Positions 37,710 through 46,927 of a stretch of 64,000 nucleotides of DNA are shown in pieces (position 1 is the stretch's first letter; each line of letters begins with the position of its first letter). The notes beneath the pieces were generated by a model, which was given only the letters and a program-made list of their open reading frames with translations, had not been told where the DNA came from and did no database searches. The position numbers and the translations under genes were made by a program. The DNA is from Pyrrhosoma nymphula (Eukaryota > Arthropoda > Insecta > Odonata > Coenagrionidae): NCBI GenBank assembly GCA_963573305.1, contig OY754327.1:186876386-186940385 (forward strand), in the 5' to 3' direction.

Positions 37710-38660
37710 CGTTGCCGCGAGGCTGTCTTTTCTGGAGTCACGTCTCGTTTTCGAGACGAGACTTGAGACCAAGACCGAGGCCGGAAATTCGAAACGAGAT
37801 TCGAGCCGATACCGCTACTTGGCGATTACGAGACGAGACCACCACCACCACGGGACTCTCGAAAGTCTCGTCAGGTAGCGGTGAAGAGCTATAAATAAAA
37901 CAATGCAGTGCTAAGAATTCTTCGTGATAACTGGATTTAACTAAGTATCTTAATCGGGACTTTAAGTGCAATAATCAGGTTGTGATACACTTACAGAATG
38001 CTTTGCTCTTCATGTAAAAGTTTAAATTCTCTCCCAACAACACCAAAACTGATACCATGAATGTATGAATACTAAGAGCTGCATGAGGATGTGCTTCTAT
38101 ACTCTATAAGGAATCTCTCTATACTCTATGATAATTCTCTCTATTTGTTCATCATAGTTTTGAACGTTTTGGATTACGTAGTTTGACACTACACCAGATC
38201 GTTAAAAGACATTACGGAAATCTAAACAGGTGTATCCAGTGATTAATAATTCAAGAAGCTGAAATATACTATGGGTTCGTTTATATACGTGAATTCGCAA
38301 CTCACAAGCATAGTATTTAATGACCATGATCACTTAGTTAAATATATTATTTGAGGAAATATATGCTTCTTAGTCCACAATTATTTATGAGTACAAATAC
38401 CTTAAGATTATTAGCCTATTTGTGAGCAAAGTATTCGATTAAATGTATTTAATCTTGAGGATACTCGTTACTGATAATATATTCGTGACTAGGTACTCGT
38501 GAAATTAGCGTTTACGTGTAGTCAATTGTTCGCAAGTGCGTCGAGAGGTTTAACTGGAAAGGAATCGAGCGGGGAACTCTGGCGTCATAAGAGACAATAA
38601 TGCTTTCATGTCGATTTGCCTATATGCACCTTTCACGATTGCCTTTTTCGACAAGAGAGA
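37710..38660 (+). repeat. Unclassified 0.9-kb repeat, copy 2
   Basis: Partner of 34377-35300. The 5' part is expanded with GAGACGAGAC-type words. It includes a perfect palindrome CGTCTCG-TTTT-CGAGACG (37741-37758) and a longer hairpin: ACCGCTAC (37811-37818) with GTAGCGGT (37875-37882), and GGGACT with AGTCTC (37852-37869). The rest follows copy 1 landmark by landmark to about 38660. Confidence 0.8.
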
Positions 38661-38863
38661 TTTGATGGCGAGCCATCTACAGGAGGGGAAGTGAGATGAG
38701 GCCCCAGAATTTGGGATGTTAGGACAAGAACTGTCCAAAAAACCTATCAATATGCTGGTAGAATATTCAATTGAATGAATTAATCAATTTTAGAGCAAAG
38801 GTTTCCGCGGTGATGGAGGTTTGATCTCTGCATTTTCCGGGTTATCTTCCACGTCAGTTGGCT

Positions 38864-38912
38864 ATGTTGGCAACAGTTTCGCTGGCTATCCTGCCAGCGT
38901 CTTCAGGTCGAA
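38864..38912 (-). ncRNA. Hammerhead-ribozyme-like core in PLE pseudo-LTR
   Basis: The coding strand reads CCTGAAGAC, then GCTGGC and GCCAGC forming a 6-bp stem around AGGATA, then GAAAC. This is the CUGANGA-stem II-GAAA pattern of hammerhead ribozymes reported in Penelope-like elements. One extra base separates CUGAAGA from stem II, and I could not find a convincing stem I or cleavage triplet. Activity is not claimed. Confidence 0.5.
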
Positions 38913-39379
38913 GGTGTCGGCGTGTGGTTTCTGCCTTGCTTATATACCGTAGGCTGGCTGGGTGCCGCTCTCTGATTGGCTGTTTCTTTGATGAGTATTT
39001 TCCAGGCGCTGTGAAGGTGATATCCGTCCTCTCTGTTGAAATTTAACGGTGTTTTATGAATTTCTATGGCATCCCTGATTTGCCGAGGGAAGTATCGGGA
39101 CTCCTTCGTTAAAAGTTTCGTCTCCTCAAATTTAATGTCGTGGCCGGGTTCTGACCATGCGTGTTCGGCGATGGCGGAAAGTCGGAATTGCTTGTTTTTC
39201 GTCGCCCTCTGGTGCTCATTTATCCGAACATTCATCGAGCGGCAGGTTTCTCCAATGTAGGATTTTCCGCAGGAGCAAGGCACCTCGTATACCCCCTCGT
39301 ATAGCTCTTGTGGAATGGTGTCCTTGGGCCGGGGTAAACAGTTCCTTATCATGGTCACACAATTGTATCTAGTGACCAC
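38903..39379 (-). pseudogene. Penelope-like GIY-YIG endonuclease domain (truncated ORF)
   Basis: A 158-codon open frame on the minus strand. Residues about 25-45 read LYEGVYEVPCSCGKSYIGET, the GIY-YIG core in its Penelope form (GVY...YIG), with two cysteines between the halves. Then come CRSMNVRINEHQRATKNKQF, AIAEHAWSEPGHDIKFEETK and REIRDAIEI-type blocks ending LNFNREDGYHLHSAWK. In PLEs this domain follows the RT and nicks target DNA. The RT is absent upstream, so the copy is 5' truncated. The start codon shown is internal to the original ORF. The intact frame suggests fairly recent loss. Confidence 0.85.
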
Positions 39380-39540
39380 GTCATGTTTTTTTTAGTATTC
39401 TGTGATCTTTTCTGAAGTTCCAGCGATGAAAGGGATGGTGACATACACTTTGCGTGATGATTCTGCCTCTCCCTCTTCATCCGTCGTCAACATAGCCAAC
39501 TGACGCGGAAGATAACCCGGAAAATGCAGAGATCGAATTA

Positions 39541-41869
39541 ATCAATAATAGGACTTAATAATGGTTAGACATCTTATTTTATAATCAGACAATGGATATT
39601 GCTGAAGTAAAATGTAAATTTAGTAGGCACAGCGGGTCGTAGGGAACAATTTTTTGATGTTTCAAGCGATAGATCAAAAAGGAGGACAACAGAAGGCCAC
39701 GACCTTCTTACCCCGCAGAAACAGTCTCATTCGCGGCATCTATGAATTTAAGGCAGAAATGAGCTGAAGCGGCCTTTAAACTTCTTAAAGAAATACCAAG
39801 ACCATGAAAGAAAGGACTCCGACCCTGAAGAAGGGAGATGACCTTGTACCCCCCTGTATATCATCATTGAGGGCGAAAAAGGATACTTAAAGGGTGGAAT
39901 AGATCTGACCCTGCCCAGTCTGAGATGCCAAAAGAAGACCCTTTGTCAATAATTATCTCGATACATTTAATGAAAAGATAGTGCAAAGGTCTTCACAATA
40001 TAGCCCTTAGTCATGGCGAAAAACTGCAACCGAGTTACGTGAGAGTAAGGCTTGCTAAAATGCTGTTTAACCAGATAGGGTTTTGATTACAGATGATTTA
40101 TGCAAAGTAAATCTGCAAGCCCTTTGGTCTCAAACAGAATCCCGAATCGTAGCATGCGTTTCAACAGTTTCGACTTCTTGGCGAAAAATAAATCGCACAC
40201 AATTGCACAAATATAATTTGGACAGAAGTTCCGGTCAATCTCAGCACAAGCAAAATCGGCTGCGAGATGAAAATTCGGACCACTCGTTGTGAATGAGAGC
40301 TCCCTGCTCCCCCTTCGCTAGCTAAACGATGGATGATACAGGCAAATTGTATTAGGAAAGCAGAGTTGCATCATTTCAATCTAATTTCAGAATTTACCTA
40401 TCACCGAAAATGAAAATATAAATAATGTCACTTTCAGCACCTCACGTTCTATTCACGGTGAATTCATATGGAATGAGCCTCGAACATCGTCGACAAGGTT
40501 CTGCTTCTCACGAGATGTAGACCAATTCGCCAGCAGTGAGTCAAGGAGACCCAAGAAAATGCTAAGACGAAGGAGAGCCGCCTTGAAAAACAAATATGAA
40601 AATTACCGGAAATAAACGCCGGAGATAACGCTAAGGCGTCAGTTAGGATTTGCTTGTTGCTCACAATAGTCAATCGAAAGGTGTTAGGGTTTTGCGATGG
40701 AAGTATAATATCATTGCTGCATGGAATCATCAACGTTTCTAAGCCACTTTGGTACGCAGCGCACTGGCTGAGACTGGGATGTGAGGTTGTCGTTTCACCC
40801 GGCGCGGTCCAAGGGGCGGTGAGGCCGGGAGTGATGGCATGGAGGCGCCGCGGCGGAAGATGCGCCCGGACGAGGAATGCTTGGCGGGCGCCTGGGGTCC
40901 AGAGGGGCTATTCTATATGTTCTCGGGATTTCCGAGCCTCGAAATTGACGAAATTTTGACGTCACAGCCTCTCAAATTTCAAATAGGGCCATTCAAAAGC
41001 TGAGATTTGTCGGGGGAAGTGACGTCAAAACCACGGATATTCCGAGGTTCGACCATGTCGAGTGCTTACTAAATAAGGCCCCAGGACCCCAATCCAAGGA
41101 GAGACTCTCTGCCCGAGGCAACGACGACGGCAAGTCACACACGATCGAGCGTACGCCACGCCCTCCGCCGGCAGTGGCGGCGCCCGCAATGTCTCTCTCG
41201 TCAAATTACCCCCCCTCCCCCCCCAACCTCTCCCCCTCCACTCTCTTTCCGAGGGGGGGAGGGGCCTCTCCTTTGAGTCGTCTCCTTGCTCCTTCCTCCC
41301 CCCTCTTCCGTCTAAGGAATGCACCCCCCCCTCCCCTGCAGGTGTCGCAAGGCGCGTCCGAGGTGCAAGACAGGGTTGAATGGAGGCACCCCCCCGCCCC
41401 CTTTCTTCTCGTCCCAGAGGAAGGGTCTGCGAGATATTCATTAGATAACCATTCACCAGGGCACGGAATGGCGCTCTCATCGCTCATTGCAACAGAATTT
41501 CGATTCGACCGAAATCCACGAGTGGTCTTCACGACTACGAGCGTTCAAGCTAAGACTGCGTTCTCTGTCCATTTCTCTAAACAAGACTGTCTGTTTTGGT
41601 GCGATCGCCACTAACCTAAGACGCAAGACACGACTTAAACCGGTATTTCAAATAATTTTTATTTACCACCAGGAGACATTTTGGTTTTGAAAATACCTCA
41701 AAACGTGACAAAATGCATAAAATTTATTTTGGCTGGTTTTTATTTTAAGTTATATTATACTTTCCGAATATTTATGTTTTATTGCCCAAAAATTTTATTT
41801 GACCCAGTTATCTCCGAGATAAATTTTAAAGGATTTGTATGATAGAATGGCGAGTACAAGGACAGATAT
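39541..41869. other. Intergenic with GC-rich island and paired CRE-like palindromes
   Basis: TTTTGACGTCAC (40954-40965) and its exact reverse complement GTGACGTCAAAA (41019-41030) lie 53 bases apart; each contains the palindrome TGACGTCA. Positions 41090-41480 are a C-rich island with overlapping pseudo-frames on both strands. No gene was recognised. Confidence 0.5.
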
Positions 41870-43075
41870 TTAACATGTTTTATTCGTTGGCTGGTTATGA
41901 GTTGGAGGCGACCGATAACTTTGATTCCTTGCACCATTCAGGGTAGATGGGTGGGTTGGTGATGTAGAGCTAGGTCCAGACAGGGCGATAATCGCCGGAT
42001 ACCGACAACATAGCCACTGGATACACCGAGTTGTATCCGGATACATGTGTACGGTGGTATTGCCTGTCCACACAGCCGCAAGAGGACCTAATATTATTTC
42101 CAGCTGGAAGCATCTTCAGTGTTCAGTCGGGTTTGACATCAGAAAATAAGCGTGACTATCATGAAGGAGCTACTTCTAAACGACGACTCCTCAAACAAAA
42201 CTTAGTTCGAATCAACAAAAGTGATTTTGAGGAGCTTCTTGAATGGGTTGCGCCAAAATTAATGTAAATGATAGCAAGGGAGAGCCGCCTTCAACGAGAC
42301 TAATGATTGCGTTAGTTTCTGTCCTGCGTGAGCCTCATGTTCTTGTTCCGACTGTCAAAAAATTGCATTGCAATTAATTTTCCTGAAAAGTGAAGCAATA
42401 ACTGAAGTTTTAAGTGATTATTGTCACGTATGCATAAAAAAATTTAACTCAAATCAAACGAACTTCGACGTAATTCTATTTTTTTTAAATTAGGGAATAC
42501 ACACAAATATACAAATAAATAGACGGCATGAAAAATGCATGGAAGTCTGTATCATTAAAGGTGCTTGAAAATTATAAATAAAAAGTAATTGACATGTTCT
42601 TAACTTAATCGTTTCTCATTTCCCAAGGATAGACTGTTTCATTTAGATTCCAGGAGCTTGTTCAAACTGCATTCTTCATTGTTTGCCACTGGTGTGATTG
42701 GTGTGATCCTAATTGGAACAAGCCAGATCATCATTGGAATTTGATGGGGCTGGTGGGTGCGGCAGGAATAATAATGGTGACCGACTAGAGCACAAGTCAT
42801 TACTTGGTGTGGTAAAGACAAAGAGCTCGCATCAGAGTACCATATTGCCGAATCTCCTTTTTGCCCTAATTTCGCCTATTGCCCTAATGTCGCCTATTTC
42901 GTGCTTAGCAATAGACAAATCACGATTATTTCACCTTAACTCACGCATGCTACTTGCCACATTTTCTTCGTGCAATGTGAAGGCATCTTTCTGGACCATT
43001 GCCTCTCCTCAATTATTTGGAAAACAGCTTCAACAACTCACTTGGTGCTTTAATCAACTTGCTCAGTAGAGTTTC
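41870..43075. mobile_element. PIF/Harbinger-like remnant (tentative, two convergent ORF pieces)
   Basis: A plus-strand piece resembling the start of a Harbinger nuclease (42130-42267) faces a minus-strand piece resembling a MADF-type DNA-binding protein end (42850-43030). Autonomous Harbinger elements normally encode exactly these two proteins. The left region repeats GGATAC-type words (41995-42050). Inverted repeats and a target duplication were not found. An 18-bp unit is tandemly doubled at 42863-42898. Confidence 0.35.
42130..42267 (+). pseudogene. Harbinger-type nuclease N-terminal fragment
   Basis: The frame reads KRRLLKQNLVRINKSDFEEL and LEWVAPKLM before a stop. Harbinger/ALP1-like transposases have a conserved early block of the form FR-S-DFEELL--V-P-I, and the match to DFEELLEWVAPKL is good. 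The DDE core that should follow is absent. A chance match over so short a block cannot be excluded. Confidence 0.45.
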
Positions 43076-43128
43076 TATTACGAAAGCCAAACTTAAACAC
43101 GGACACTAGGATTGTAAATTCCACATAA

Positions 43129-43849
43129 ACTGAACATGTTAAATGAAAAACTTTGTACTATTCCACAATATGATGTATTTTCCCAATCGATTTCAACGTC
43201 TTAGCGTCATTGTCAAGGTATAAATACATCTGGCACAGTTCGGGTTCTTTATATACACCGGGAGACTCAACGAACGAACTCAACGAACCCAACAAGAATC
43301 AGCGAACACAAACGATGTTTAAAATATAATGATTGTAAATCCTTCTTTGCCAAACACCTGACAGAAACGGGCCATAACACTGATTTTAACCTAGAAGTGT
43401 TACATGTACATGACAAAAGTTGGAAACTAGATACTCTTGAAAAATTTGAAATTATGAGACATAAAATGCTACCAAATGTTCAAATGCTAAATGACGTAAC
43501 GGAATTCAAATGTTGCCAGCTGCTTACAAAGTGTTTAACCTTGTTCAAATCTAACCTAAAAGACCACAAAACCCGGACTCCATATTCACCACCACCTGCC
43601 AACTATCCCAACCCCCCTCCCTCCCCTCCTGCAAACGGCCCAATCCAATCCCAATACCAAAACCCAACTCCAACCCCCCACCCGCGTAAGTCTTAGCACT
43701 CACCCCACCTCCTCTCCCGGAGTATATAAACTGAACTGTGCTAGATGTATGTATACCTTGACAATGACGCTAAGACGTCGAAATCGATTGGGAAAAAATA
43801 CATCATATTGTGGAATAGTACAAAGTTTTTCATTTAACATGTTCAGTGC
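43129..43849 (+). mobile_element. Penelope-like element remnant with two inverted pseudo-LTRs
   Basis: Positions 43129-43264 and 43714-43849 are inverted repeats of about 136 bases with roughly 90 percent identity by eye. Shared blocks are AACATGTTCAGT, ATACATCATATTGTGGAATA, GAAATCGATTGGG and GACAATGACGCTAAGACG. The DNA between encodes the last part of a Penelope-type endonuclease (43325-43550, plus) followed by a proline-rich frame. On the coding strand downstream sits a GACG-CTAAGA-CGTC hairpin followed by GAAAT, a degenerate version of the hammerhead-like core. Confidence 0.75.
43325..43550 (+). pseudogene. Penelope-like endonuclease C-terminal fragment
   Basis: The plus frame reads FFAKHLTETGHNTDFNLEVL, then HVHDKSWKLDTLEKFEIMRH and a final MLNDVTEF block. 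The pattern FA-HL-ETGH--------VLH---K--KLD-LE--EI-----LLN closes the GIY-YIG region in many Penelope-type proteins. The GIY and YIG boxes themselves are gone. The frame continues into a proline-rich tail ending near 43696, just inside the right pseudo-LTR. Confidence 0.7.
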
Positions 43850-45372
43850 AACTAAATTCCACAAAGTATCGCCTGCCTCCATTGACATTATTCAACATAA
43901 ACAGTTAAACTTTTGAAGCTCGCATATTTAATGTCTTGTCAAGCTGAGGGATGATCAAAATTTGAGTGGTAGTTTAGTAGGCTGTATTTGGAAGTTGTCA
44001 AAGAAGGCCATCTCTTGACAGCTTCACGAATTTTTGGTGATCGCGCAAATTTATCCTCACGCTGCCATGATCCCCGTCTCCTCTTGCGGTGGCGTTGGGA
44101 GGGGCGAGGGTACGGGGTGGGAGGGGAGGGAGACGCCCCCCCCCCACCTCCTGCGGAGGGTACGACTTCCGGGTTGAGGGCTTCGAGGGACGTGAAGATA
44201 GGGCCCACTTCTATTTCCATTCCTTTATTATTCCGTCGCGAGAAATGCAGAAGGGGAGGAGGTCAGTGTGGGGTGGCGGGTGGGGTGGGTTGGGAGGGGG
44301 AGATGGTGGAGTCGTTGCGATGAAAGGGCCCGTGAAGGGGTGGTGGTCCAGCAGGTGGGGGGGGGCAGAGGGGGCAGAGGGGGGTCGGAGAGGGTGCGAT
44401 GCGAGGAATTCGTTCATTTCGTAGGGAGGCTGACTCTCCCTCCCCCCTTCCACTCCCCCCTCCCCCCGCATGCAAACCAACCTCCGAGCCAAACAGCGGA
44501 TGGGAACACAAAAAAAAGCAGGAAGTGACTCTGCACTTGCCATGCACCACACACCTGAAAACCCCAAATTACTCCAGGACGGCGGAGCGGAAGTGATCTT
44601 ATTATTAGTTTGAATACGGAATAGTAAATATTCTGCCTTAAACTTTACCATGTCTTTTGAATTGAACTATTGAATTGTACCACGAATTATTTTTATCGCA
44701 TTCAATTACACCGGGGATATTCTCACGAGCGAAATTGGGACTATGCAGTCCTCTCTTACATTTAACAACTAATTGTAAGCGTCTAACAAATTTAACAACT
44801 AAGCTTGAGAAGAGAAAAATATTCCCATGCAGGACTCCTTAACTCTTGACCCTAGGGTACGCGGCAGGGCAGGCGAGGACGCAACCCCACCGCAACCAAG
44901 GCCGGCAGAACCATAGTGATGTTTACGGCGAGATCTGTCTGCAATCCAACGGCACAGGAAAGAAGAGCGATCTTAGTTCAGAAGGAGGCCGACAAGAATT
45001 CTCCGGGTGATCACGAGATGTCCTGAGGAAGGCACAGGCGGTAACTAAACAAATATCAATCTTCAACCGACAGGTTTCTTATACAATATTAGTATTTATT
45101 CGGAAGTACCGACAAAATAATACTGGTATATTTGACCGTTTATTTGTATTTATAATTTGCACATTAACGTAAACCTAATAAGTCCAGTAAACTGGCATGC
45201 CATATCTTCAGCAACGTAGATAGTTCCGCAAATATTTTCACCAATTATTTTTAATTAACAGTTAGCGGCGAGTAATCTGTGATTCACCGCGGGAACTTTC
45301 TCTCGAAGGTAAACCATGACATGTTTCATAGTGAAAAAAAACATGTTAGGCAATTCATATAATGCCATGTGG
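43850..45372. other. GC/G-rich island then AT-rich spacer
   Basis: Positions 44080-44480 are strongly strand-asymmetric, G-rich then C-rich, with G-runs (44357-44395) able to form G-quadruplexes. Long frames here occur simultaneously on both strands and are dismissed. The AT-rich remainder shows nothing. Confidence 0.4.
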
Positions 45373-46102
45373 TACGAGGTGCTACCCAAAAGATCCCGAA
45401 ATCCGTACGTCACGTGTGAACAAGTGTTGATACGAGAAAACGCCGCCACTTGCCACTATGTGCACCTTTTTGGTACTAGAGTGAGCCAAGTGGGTTTATT
45501 ATTTGTGAGACCTTTTTCACTGTTGCGTGTTACTTCCATTGCAATTTCGCGATGACGGATGTGAGAAAGTAGCGCATCTGTTAGGCTTCAAGAGACGAGA
45601 GGGAAAAACATCGCAGAAACTCATCAAATGTCGAGACAAGCATTTGGAGACGATGCTTAAGGCCTCGCTCAAACCTATGAGAGGTTTAAACATCGTCGAA
45701 CATCGGTTGAAGATGATGAACGTTCAGGACGGTCATCAGCATTGCGCCTGAAAATGTCTCTGCTGTCCGGACTGCGGTTATGAAAGATCGCAGGCAGACC
45801 ATCCACGTAGTCAGTAACACTGTGGGACTATCGTGTGGTACTTGCCAGAGGATATTGTACTCAACATGAGACAGAATGCTGCTCAGTTCGTGGCGCGGCT
45901 TCTGAATGTTGAAAAGAAAGTCTGCAGGGACCTGGTGAAAATTGATATGACTACAGTTCCTCATCCACCCTACCCGCACGATGTAGCCCCGTGCTATATC
46001 TTTTCGTTCCCCAAGATGAAAGTCAAATCAAAAGGCCGAATATATCAGACGATTGAGGAGATTGAAGCAGAATCGCAGGTGACGCTAGACACGCTCACGA
46101 TA

Positions 46103-46756
46103 TCTACATCTACATACTACCCCGCAAGCCGCCTCAATAGGCGTGTGGCGGGGGGTGTTAGGACACCAGCCGTTTAAATATAAAAAGGAAACGCTCTAAT
46201 GAAATTACGCCAAGCATTTATTAAAGTCCCTTATTGTTCGGGGGAAAAACAAATTCCCATACCTATCCGTTCGGCAAAATATCTCTCTTAATTTATCGTT
46301 TCTGTCGGACCTGGAAATATAGTGGGGTTCTAATATGATGTTCTCCGTGTCGCTCTTAAAGATATCTATTCTAAATTGCTCAAGTAATCTAAGCCTAGCG
46401 CGCAGCCTCCGAGTCTCTAGCGGCTCCCAACCTATTTCGCTTAACATCTGTGTAACGCTGTCTGTACGCCCGTAGCAGTTTTTGACGAATCGCGCAGCTT
46501 TCCTTTGTATTTTATTAAGTTCCCGGATTAAGTCTTTCTGCACCGAATCCCATATGCTCGCTGCATATTCAAGGTGTGGCCGGACGAGTGCGAAATAGCA
46601 CCTCTCTTTTAGTTTTTCATCCGAAAATCTTGCCTCAATACGCTTGACGAATTCTAGCTTCTTCAGAGCTCTGCCACAAATATTTCTTATATGTGTTCCC
46701 CACGATAGGTTCGAGGTTATCGTAACTCCTAGATATTTCACTTCATCTGTCCCCTT
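46103..46756 (-). pseudogene. LINE family B, 3' end inserted in the mariner (copy 2, best preserved)
   Basis: A minus-strand frame of 178 codons (46205-46741) begins MKYLGVTITSNLSWGTHIRN, the YLGV-I--+L-W--HI block after the RT palm of Jockey/CR1-type LINEs. It continues with VRPHLEYAASIWDSVQKDLI, ELNKIQRKAARFVKNCYGRT and EIGWEPLETRRLRARLRLLE, then a stop. The 3' UTR ends in GGTGTCCTAACACC, the stem-loop (46120-46153) and a TAGATG-type tail (46101-46119). The frame is open, so this copy is younger than copies 1 and 3 and younger than the mariner it interrupts. RT catalytic residues are not included. Confidence 0.9.
46120..46153 (-). other. Conserved 3'-terminal stem-loop of LINE family B, copy 2
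   Basis: Outer stem CCCCGC/GCGGGG (46120-46125 with 46148-46153) and inner CGCC/GGCG (46130-46133 with 46140-46143) around TCAATA. The C-G pair here is T-A in copy 1. Confidence 0.75.
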
Positions 46757-46927
46757 TATGTGACATAGGACTTCCAGATGGCATTCAGTTATTGGAAGGA
46801 GCGCTGGGAGCGGTATTTACATTCCAAAGGGGAGTACTTCGAAGGTGATGTCGGTGAATAAGGTCCAGGTATGGTGCAATTTAATATATCGACGAACTTA
46901 AGTGACTTTTGGGTAGCACCTCGTGTA

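Larger units (their letters stand above)
38815..39540 (-). mobile_element. Penelope-like element 3' part with inverted pseudo-LTR ends
   Basis: Positions 38817-38866 and 39488-39540 are inverted copies of each other (about 50 bases, 2-3 differences), including CTCTGCATTTTCCGGGTTAT. Between them lies an antisense GIY-YIG endonuclease frame. The coding-strand 3' side carries a hammerhead-like motif (38864-38912). An inverted partial LTR at one end and an LTR behind the endonuclease is the known arrangement of Penelope-like elements. The RT domain is missing. Confidence 0.8.
45553..46843 (+). pseudogene. mariner-family transposase, frameshifted, internally deleted, LINE-interrupted
   Basis: The N-terminal helix-turn-helix is readable as AETHQMSRQAFGDDA and then RTSVEDDERSGRSSA, the mariner signature before the linker. 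ENVSAVRTAVMKDRRQTIHV and NTVGLSCGTCQRIL follow after a frameshift. Next comes DLVKIDMTTVPHPPYPHDVA and PCYIFSFPKMKVKSKGRIYQ, the block that holds the third catalytic aspartate in mariner enzymes. The segment with the first two catalytic residues is missing, apparently deleted between the two blocks. After the LINE, FSYWKERWERYLHSKGEYFE and GDVGE lead to the TAA at 46841-46843. No active product is possible. Confidence 0.9.
45375..46923 (+). mobile_element. mariner-like element with both TIRs, internally deleted and carrying a LINE
   Basis: The left terminus CGAGGTGCTACCCAAAAG (45375-) and the right terminus CTTTTGGGTAGCACCTCG (to 46923) are exact reverse complements over 18 bases. TA lies outside on the left and TGTA on the right, consistent with a TA insertion site with one mutation. 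The interior encodes mariner transposase pieces in the correct order, with a LINE 3' end (46103-46756) inserted near the C-terminus. Without the LINE the element is about 0.9 kb, against about 1.3 kb for an intact mariner. Confidence 0.9.

Noticed and set aside
41025..41614. Long overlapping open frames on both strands (up to 151 codons)
   Set aside because: They sit in a C-rich, low-complexity island; both strands are open and the peptides are proline/arginine/glycine rich without domains. The same reasoning removes frames at 267-542, 1495-1839, 13227-13565, 28770-29369, 33492-33948, 43939-44651, 51532-52009 and 55024-55829.
44357..44395. Regulatory G-quadruplex
   Set aside because: G-runs suffice to form one, but they are part of a broad low-complexity island, with nothing linking them to a gene.
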